In this document: one piece after another, positions 57,596 through 64,000 of the stretch
Position numbering within the stretch: the stretch's first letter is position 1
Layout of the letters: every line of letters starts with the position of its first letter
From: Calvatia gigantea
Lineage: Eukaryota > Basidiomycota > Agaricomycetes > Agaricales > Lycoperdaceae
Direction of reading: 5' to 3'
DNA length: 64,000 bases
NCBI GenBank assembly: GCA_025093985.1
Contig: JACAAK010000011.1
Span: 1,550,001-1,614,000, forward strand
Notes under the pieces: model-generated
What the model was told of the DNA's origin: nothing
Database searches by the model: none
The model's input: the letters and a program-made list of their open reading frames with translations, nothing else
Program-made: the position numbers and the translations under genes

Positions 57596-58263
57596 TTATG
57601 CCTTTGCTCCACCAGCAGCGGCAGCTTTTGCGTCTTCCGCAGCGGCAACAGCAGGGTTCACCTTCTTTCCATCTTTCCATCGGACACGCGGAGGGGGGGC
57701 ACGGTTGCGACGTCCCTCACGAGAACGGACACGAACAACTAATGCTAGGTCAACCCATGTCCAATGATATGATCAAATCAAATCACCCACCGTGCGAGTG
57801 GATGGCGCAAGAGACGCAATATGCAATTTTGATATACAGTTTGGGGATAACATATTCTGAGACGAGGATTCATGAAATTTAGTGTGATTCTGAGTGGCTC
57901 AGGTTGAAGTTACCCACCAGGATAGACGCTAGCTTCGTTGATATCCCTAACAGCAGCACTCTCGACCATGTTCCTCACTGTGAAGCGTTTGATAGCCTTG
58001 TCCTTCGCGACGCAGCGAGAGCAGTTGGAGCAGCGCACGAATTTAACGTGGCCGCGGCCTTTCTTATTGCGACCGCCATTTCTTCTTTTCTTGGTCTAAA
58101 AGAACGAGGAAGAGGAGTGGTCAGTATGTGTTGTACTATCAAATCGTCATCCGAGGACCGGTCCACGCATCCGGCTCCATCCAGCCGCATTTTGGCAAAA
58201 GATCGGTATGAAAAGGTACATGGTAGCCTTTTGACTGTTATGGGCAGAGTGAATACGCACCAT
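57596..58263 (-). CDS. RPS26: 40S ribosomal protein eS26
   Basis: Exons read leftwards: 58,261-58,263 (ATG only), 58,095-57,918, 57,856-57,791 and 57,738-57,596; 129 aa. The sequence shows [37 protein letters not shown] with the zinc-binding Cxx[37 protein letters not shown] with the second Cxx[15 protein letters not shown], and a short Ala/Lys tail. eS26 sits at the mRNA exit channel of the small subunit. The first intron (165 nt) follows directly after the start codon, a pattern common in fungal ribosomal protein genes. Confidence 0.93.
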
Positions 58264-58670
58264 TTTGCCTTGCGAGGTCGGGGGGCGATGTGTTGGACGA
58301 CGGCGAGCGCAATTGAGCGATACACTAAGCGTCCAATTTCGGTTGTTCCCGTTCACACGCCGGAACACTCGGTGATTTGGGGCTCCGGGCCCTCGGGCCT
58401 GGTTGGCCGTTGATTTGAAAGGAACAATGACTTGTTTATTTTTGGACACTACAACAAGCCTTTTGTTCTTTGGGAGAGTATAAAGGATGGATTGCTCGGC
58501 GCAAGGTACTCTTTACCGCTCAAGTGCCTGCCATTCCCCTTTCACCTTGACTCTTTTCACTCTCTTTATTTTCTGAATTCTCTGCCGAGCCCGGCGCTCA
58601 TAGATTTTACGCTTCACGATCGATAGCTGGACTTCAAGTTTCTGCTCAGTTAGAAGACGTCTCGACATAA
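58264..58670. promoter_or_regulatory. Divergent promoter region, eS26 and secreted protein gene
   Basis: About 0.4 kb between start codons transcribed apart. Contains pyrimidine-rich stretches, such as the run near 58,535-58,570 (CCCCTTTCACCTTGACTCTT). No further element is assignable. Confidence 0.4.
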
Positions 58671-59766
58671 ATGCATAAACTGCTTTCTGTTGTTATCTTG
58701 GGTTTGACTGCTGCTGCTGTTCGTGCTGCGCCGACGCTGGATGCTGCTACCCTTTTGAAGAATGGCGAGGACGCTCAAGCACTCAACAGAGAATTCAGGG
58801 GATTGAAAGAGGTTGATCCCTGTAAAGGTGTGTGATTCTTTTCCCGTCAATGTGACCGTCAAGCGGATTAATGAATATATGCTGTGGTAGATGGCGAAAC
58901 TGCGTGCATTGGCAAGTCTATTGCAAAGTGCCAGGGTACGACCTGGGAAACCTCCCAAGGCCAATGTTCGAGATCACAGTTCTGCTTTGCTCTACCATCG
59001 GTATCGAGTCCTGGTACGGTAAGATTTGCTGATACCTAGATGCAATAATACTTCTGATTATAGTGTCTAGAGAGTCGCCTGTACTAGCCAGAAAAGCGCG
59101 GGAGGCCTCATCACTGCGAGTGGGGCTACTGGTGGAATCTTTGGACAATCATCCAACAGCTCCTCGACTGACAAGGGGGGCGCAGTGGAACGTGGGCCTG
59201 GTAGATCTTCCGCACCGTCCGTTACGGGCCCGAGCACCATCATATCTGACTTCACGCCGACTGCAACTTCCGGCCTCCCAAGCGCGACGCCAGCAAGCTC
59301 AGCCCCGGCTAATGCAGAGAGTGACTTGAGTGATGATATTACTTCACGGCAACCCAGCACCATGTCCAGGTCCACAGCTATTTCTTCTCAACCAACTCTT
59401 ACTGCAGTCCCAAACGCAACTCCCTCCGTATCCACGGAACCTACTGCACTCTCGGTCTCTTCCGTCGTCGTGTTTTCAACGCCCCCTACGTCCAAGGCAG
59501 GACCTCCGAGGGTGACCGTTACTGTAACTCTTGTTCCATCCCAAGAAACGACTCTTGCACCTCAAACCCGCACCATTTCTCCTCAAGACGCATCTGCAAT
59601 CATTGCTAGTATCGATGCTGCCACGCGTTCTACAGCTGTGCCTTCTCCTGCATTGCATTCCTCTGCGCCCACCACGATCCCCGTCTCTGCCGCGGCAGAT
59701 GATGCTGTTCCCTTTGGTTCCACTTCATCTCCCATCCCTACCCAAGGAAGTTATGGAGGTTATTAA
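58671..59766 (+). CDS. Secreted Ser/Thr-rich protein with CBM19-like chitin-binding domain
   Basis: Exons 58,671-58,827, 58,891-59,018 and 59,071-59,766 join in frame to 326 aa. The signal peptide is MHKLLSVVILGLTAAAVRAA. A Cys-rich module follows at about residues 50-100: DGETACIGKSIAKCQGTTW, then C...SQFCFALPSVSSPGTRVAC; the CFALP motif and cysteine spacing resemble carbohydrate-binding module family 19, found in fungal chitinases. The remaining 220 residues are Ser/Thr/Pro-rich, mucin-like and probably O-glycosylated. No catalytic domain and no clear GPI-anchor tail (it ends IPTQGSYGGY). It may be a cell-wall-associated lectin-like protein. Confidence 0.75.
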
Positions 59767-60069
59767 AATGATGATACCTATCACCGTTGTATTTCTAGCA
59801 CATCATATATTGAACCAGTCTCCGTTTGGGTTATAAACCAGTGACGATCGTGATCGCAGTAATATCGATCATCTCTGCTGAGCCCTTCAGATACCAGACG
59901 TTGACCAGGATGACCGGGGAAGTTCCCACGTTTTGTTCTTTCGCCTTTGTTGATCAAACCTTCGAGAAGCACAGTCGCTCGTCACAATAATGGATAGTTA
60001 TATCTTCTTATCCATCAGTGTTCGTCCTCACCCGTAGAAGCTACCCACGCACTACGAAAATCAATCGAA
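59767..60069. other. Intergenic, no feature seen
   Basis: Short space between two plus-strand genes. Nothing to annotate. Confidence 0.45.
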
Positions 60070-63013
60070 ATGGATAAGCAGGGTAAGTATTGTTGTGAGA
60101 CCTTCACCAACGCGTCTGACATTCGACACCCGTTGCTTCGTAGGTCAACCATCTAGGCCATCAAAGGGCCAAAGCTCTCGTGTTCCACCTGGTACACGTT
60201 CAAGGAATACAAGTGATGATGAAAGGCAGTATGCACGAACGACATCCAAGACTTCTTCCTCGACATCTGGAGGCGACCCTCGAACCGGCCGAAAACAAAC
60301 ACACGACGCCGGCCCCCAGATCCATCGAACTTCATCAGCACCATCACCATCCTCTATATCTCGACCCAGAATGCCGGTCTCCAATCGAAGTGGACATCAC
60401 CTGGCGAAACAGGCATCTTCGCCCTGTGCCATCTTCATCAAATTATTCTACTGCAAGGAGAGGACCGCCAGGAGACCCATCTAGATCGAATCCGATTGCA
60501 CCTGTTTGGGACGTAGGACCAAGTCAACCTCGCAGAGAGCCCGACCTGGTATGTGGTTCATATACATAAAACTCATGAATAGTGTGTTAATGAGACAACA
60601 AAGCGACCAGCACCAAACCGCAGTGCACCTTACGCGACAGCGCCTTACACTATCCGTGCCCCAGGTATATTTCCCCCATTCTCAAACGCATTCATAGACC
60701 TAAGCGCTCGACCAGGCCGCAAAGTAGCATCTGATGCCCCTCCAATGTGGGATCCCGCAAACGAACCTCAAAGCCTCAGCGTCGGTCGTATGAACCCAAC
60801 CCCGCCCAAGAAGCGTCCACCCATCGAAATCAATAAATCGACGAACCCTCCTATGCCTTTCTGGCAACATCAAGACGCCGAATATGAGGCTCGACAGAAA
60901 GTCGAGCGCCGGATGAACAAACTCGGTGACCTGAGCCACCATATTCCATTCAAACAAACGGCCACACCACCGCGACGCTCTTATTTGAGTCCCACTCTTC
61001 AGGTGATTCAAGACCCACCGCCAGACTCGGATTCGGACTCGGATGGAAGTCCAATGGATGTTGACGCACCACCTCAGAGAAGCATAGCTATAAAGACGAT
61101 ACAAAAGCGACCGTAAGTCTTTCTTGTGCGTTGCTGTAACCTTGCTCACCATCAGGTTAGTGCGCCGGATGTTGGCCTCGCCAACCGCAAAGCTGCAAGG
61201 AAAATAAAGTGGACAGTACCCCAAAGCACTCCAGAGGGCAGCAGCGAATCATCTTCGTCATCGAACGAAAGTGATAGCGAATCCTCAGATTCTGTACTTG
61301 AATTAACCGATAGCTCGAACGAACCTGGCAAAGAAACGGTAGGCAAGGAAGACGCCGAAAGGGACCCCGTTTCCGAGAATGAGATCGTCATCATCGAACC
61401 TCCACAGCCGCTCATTACTATTCCGCTCCCTCAAATTACACCTGCCGCCCCCCAGCCGTCGATATCTCCTCAAGGACCCCCTGATGATCTCATCACAGCA
61501 TTGGAGGAATTTTGCTTGTCTCCCGCTCGGATGCAAGAGACAAAGCAGCTGCCGTTTTTGCGGAGGAACCTTCGCCGAGGATTTCGTATCCGGTGCAATG
61601 CTATTGGTGTCAGGACCACCAGAGCAAGGCCCAGGATGCCAATACTTGTGCGGTATGAGTATACGGGGTCGATCTACGAAACGCACGTTTTGCGGTGGCT
61701 TTGCCCACTCTGCGAGTTGCATGGGGTGTTTCCGAATGGAGACATGTTGAGGCTCCATCTCCAATGGGACCACGCAGAAATCATTTTGGAACGTTGGGAG
61801 CAGAGAACGAACAATCAAGTGGGTTCTTTCTTTAATTCCAGCCAAGAAAAATGACAGACATGAATTCAGGGAAAGCCAGAGTGGCGGATACAACTTTTGA
61901 TACCTGAAGTCATCTATGAAAGGTTACAACCTAGGTAGGGTCATTCTCCGATTTCGGTTTTCTGCTTCCTAACTAACTGGAAATCCACAGATCGTACGAT
62001 TATATTTCAATTAAGACTGAACCGCAAGAGGCGCCTATCGATACCGGGCTCCCTCTCTCACCAACCACAGAGCCAACACCTGCCACTGCTTCCCCAACTC
62101 AGCCTCTTTCGTCCAGTCCGTACAATATCACAGGCTCCATCAACACGAAGCCAAGAGCCTGACATTGAGCTCCCAGGAGTCCACGACGTGACGCCGACAG
62201 TCGAGTCAAACTTGAACCTCAGGAAAGGTGAACCTCTTGGAGCCGTCGCCTTGAAGTCATCGTATTCCAACTGGCAGGAATATGCCGCAGGACGCGCACG
62301 TCCACCTTCTACCGCTTCCTCGTGGTCAGGCCGCTCGAGATCGGCCATCTCCAGCATCACCGAACGCACCGAAACCGAAGCGTCACTCAGCACAGTGCGC
62401 ATCGAACAAACTCCTGTACCAAGAGGTGGTCTTTATCCCAGCCCGCCACCTGTACAAGACCCATTGGGACCAGCAGCGAAATTCCCGTATTTGCCAGCAA
62501 AGTCGGAATATGAAGGTCCAGACATTTACTACTCTTGTCGACCCGGTGGACCAAGTACGTTTGATCTTTTGGGTACCCTGCCCATGGAGCCTTTTGGAGT
62601 TTTGGAATGGGATATTCTGGATCGTGAGGAGGAGATCTATGAGAGCGATGATGTGAGGGTTGAGTACAAGGTGATGCATGCTCTGTGGTTGAGGTGGATC
62701 ACTTTGAACAGGTAATCTCGATTTACGAACCATAGTAACTGGTCCTGATTTCTCGCCATCAGAACTCTGTTCATTCAGAACTACTACAAGGGTGTATTGG
62801 CGTTCATTGACATGTACTGGAGGATGATACATCAAGCTGCGGGATGGAGGGCGATGCGGTTTTGGTTACTTGTGAGTCCCATAGCTTTACGTCGATCGGG
62901 TGTATTAATCTGATGACGACGAGGCCTTGCTGACACACCGATTCTTGAATGGGCGTGAGGTTGCGAAAGCGTTGCGGCACTATGAGGATCTCACTGGCAT
63001 GCCTTATTGGTGA
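60070..63013 (+). CDS. C2H2 zinc-finger protein with VEFS-box-like C-terminus (possible Suz12 homologue)
   Basis: First exon 60,070-60,082 (MDKQ), then a disordered Ser/Arg/Pro-rich part; the frame changes near 60,425, so an intron, sequence error or real frameshift lies there. Further introns near 60,549-60,595, 61,113-61,155, 61,819-61,870, 61,935-61,990, 62,713-62,760 and 62,872-62,922. A single C2H2 finger is seen at about 61,700-61,775: CPLC followed by LHLQWDH. The last 90 residues (MHALWLRWITLNR, NYYKGVLAFIDMYWRMIHQA, FLNGREVAKALRHYEDLTGM) fit in order and character a VEFS-box, the Suz12 domain that activates the H3K27 methyltransferase in PRC2. An IKTEP(Q)E motif could be a SUMO site. 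Exon joins in the middle are uncertain. Confidence 0.55.
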
Positions 63014-64000
63014 CACTTGTCAAATTCGGGAGCCACGGCACGAGAAGTTCGGCACAGCTTGTTTTGGTAATATAAGAACGGGTTCACTCATTGAAAGAAA
63101 AGCTTCGTGCTCGCGGAAACCGCGCGTCAGGTAGCTTGTGCATCACTCGGTTGCTTTAGAATACAGCACACCGTGTTCGCCCCTTATTTGGGCGTTGTCC
63201 GCTTCTCAGATAAGTTAAATACATGTCCAGCCAAATCAAAATTCCCTAGACTGCGACAGAAAACACGACTTATAATCCCCATTAAGGCTTGATTTTAACT
63301 CCGACTGGTGCCACCTTTTGTCCTGGCGTTGGCGATCCACCACTCTTTCTCGATGTAACGATCGTGCTAAAGGCGTGTTCTGTTGCAAAATAACACACGC
63401 TGATACGACATGTGAAATAGGGTCGTATGTTATTGGGCGGGCGAGCTACATGTTGTTCTCTCGTTTCTATATTACTATACCAGGTAGCCTGGAGCCGAAA
63501 GATGGTACTCGAGACCCAGCCAACCTATCGGTACGTCATAAGTAATTGGGGTTGTGTTAGAAATGTCCTTGTGACATGGTTGCCGAATGCGTGCTTTCAT
63601 GTTTCCACGTACTTGACGATGTGATATTTTCGAGAAAAAAACCTGAAAACCGGAGTATTTCAGGTACTGAAGTTGGTCACGAGTAAAACCTTTGACGAGC
63701 GGCTGAGGTTTGACCTCAAGCACCTCTGTGTTTAGGGGATAGGATGTTGGAAAACGATCGGTAAATCACGGAAGGCTTTTCGCCGTGTTGGGAATGACGC
63801 ATTATACCAAAAATCTCACCTCGAATATTATGGGTCCTTGTCCGCCAGAGAACTCTGGATAATCGGATTTTTTGATTCAGACGCGGGATTAAGCTAATGG
63901 CTGAGGAATGGGCGAAGATACCAGCTGCGGGAATTACCGTGACTGCAGTCCAGTCCACTACAACTACATGGGGGAAGCCAGAGGTAGCTGAGTCGATGGG
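63014..64000. other. Right edge of window, no supported gene
   Basis: Only short frames without family resemblance. A minus-strand frame at 63,716-63,958 stays open for 80 codons but is not recognisable. Confidence 0.4.

Noticed and set aside
1..64000. Search by eye for tRNA, rRNA and snoRNA genes
   Set aside because: No stretch with a convincing A-box, B-box and cloverleaf or rRNA signature was found; GGTTCGA-like words found lie inside coding or pseudogene sequence.

Overview
The window looks like a basidiomycete (Agaricomycetes-type) nuclear genome. Introns are short (about 45-95 nt, GT...AG), core eukaryotic genes are dense, and the families seen (DUF6534-type membrane proteins, F-box proteins with an 'LPGGRW' propeller-like body, TKL-type kinases, chromodomain Ty3 elements, an abbreviated NACHT NTPase) are typical of that group. 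All calls come from reading the sequence; no database search was possible.

Layout. (1) 1-8,140: end of a chromodomain Ty3/gypsy polyprotein, an intact 328-codon ORF just behind it, about 6 kb of AT-rich gene-free DNA with a degenerate tandem repeat of about 51 bp, a purine tract and an LTR (7,201-7,744) that appears to sit inside the RNase H region of a second element. (2) 8,150-18,620: degenerate DUF6534 and F-box genes, a kinase fragment, a decayed nuclease-like gene (N1) head-to-head with an intact F-box gene (B), and a decapitated NACHT gene. (3) 19,053-24,103: a conserved island, ORC2 and HIR1, divergent from a 118-bp gap. (4) 24,550-46,730: a mosaic of segmental duplications made of F-box genes (C, D, E, F, G, H), nuclease-like genes (N2, N3 and an N-terminal remnant), kinase 3' fragments and solo LTRs. 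(5) 47,243-54,540: a single-pass membrane protein, more fragments (kinase K5, F-box J, nuclease N4) and one apparently intact protein kinase that is probably the parent of the fragments. (6) 55,652-63,013: ordinary genes: PARP-type zinc-finger protein, ribosomal protein eS26, a secreted protein with a CBM19-like domain, and a C2H2/VEFS-like (possibly Suz12-related) protein.

Most interesting. Three times an F-box gene is transcribed divergently from a gene of an unrecognised family whose four longer copies keep a GxxDY...(E)xK...QAxGQ arrangement that fits a PD-(D/E)XK nuclease fold. Every copy of that family here is broken, while two F-box genes (B and F) are intact. A second module, kinase fragment head-to-head with an F-box gene, occurs three times, once with a 0.9-kb internal inversion. 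Several kinase fragments share the same internal deletion, so already broken modules were duplicated. Whether the nuclease/F-box pairs were ever a functional (for example toxin/antidote-like or effector) system is inference only.
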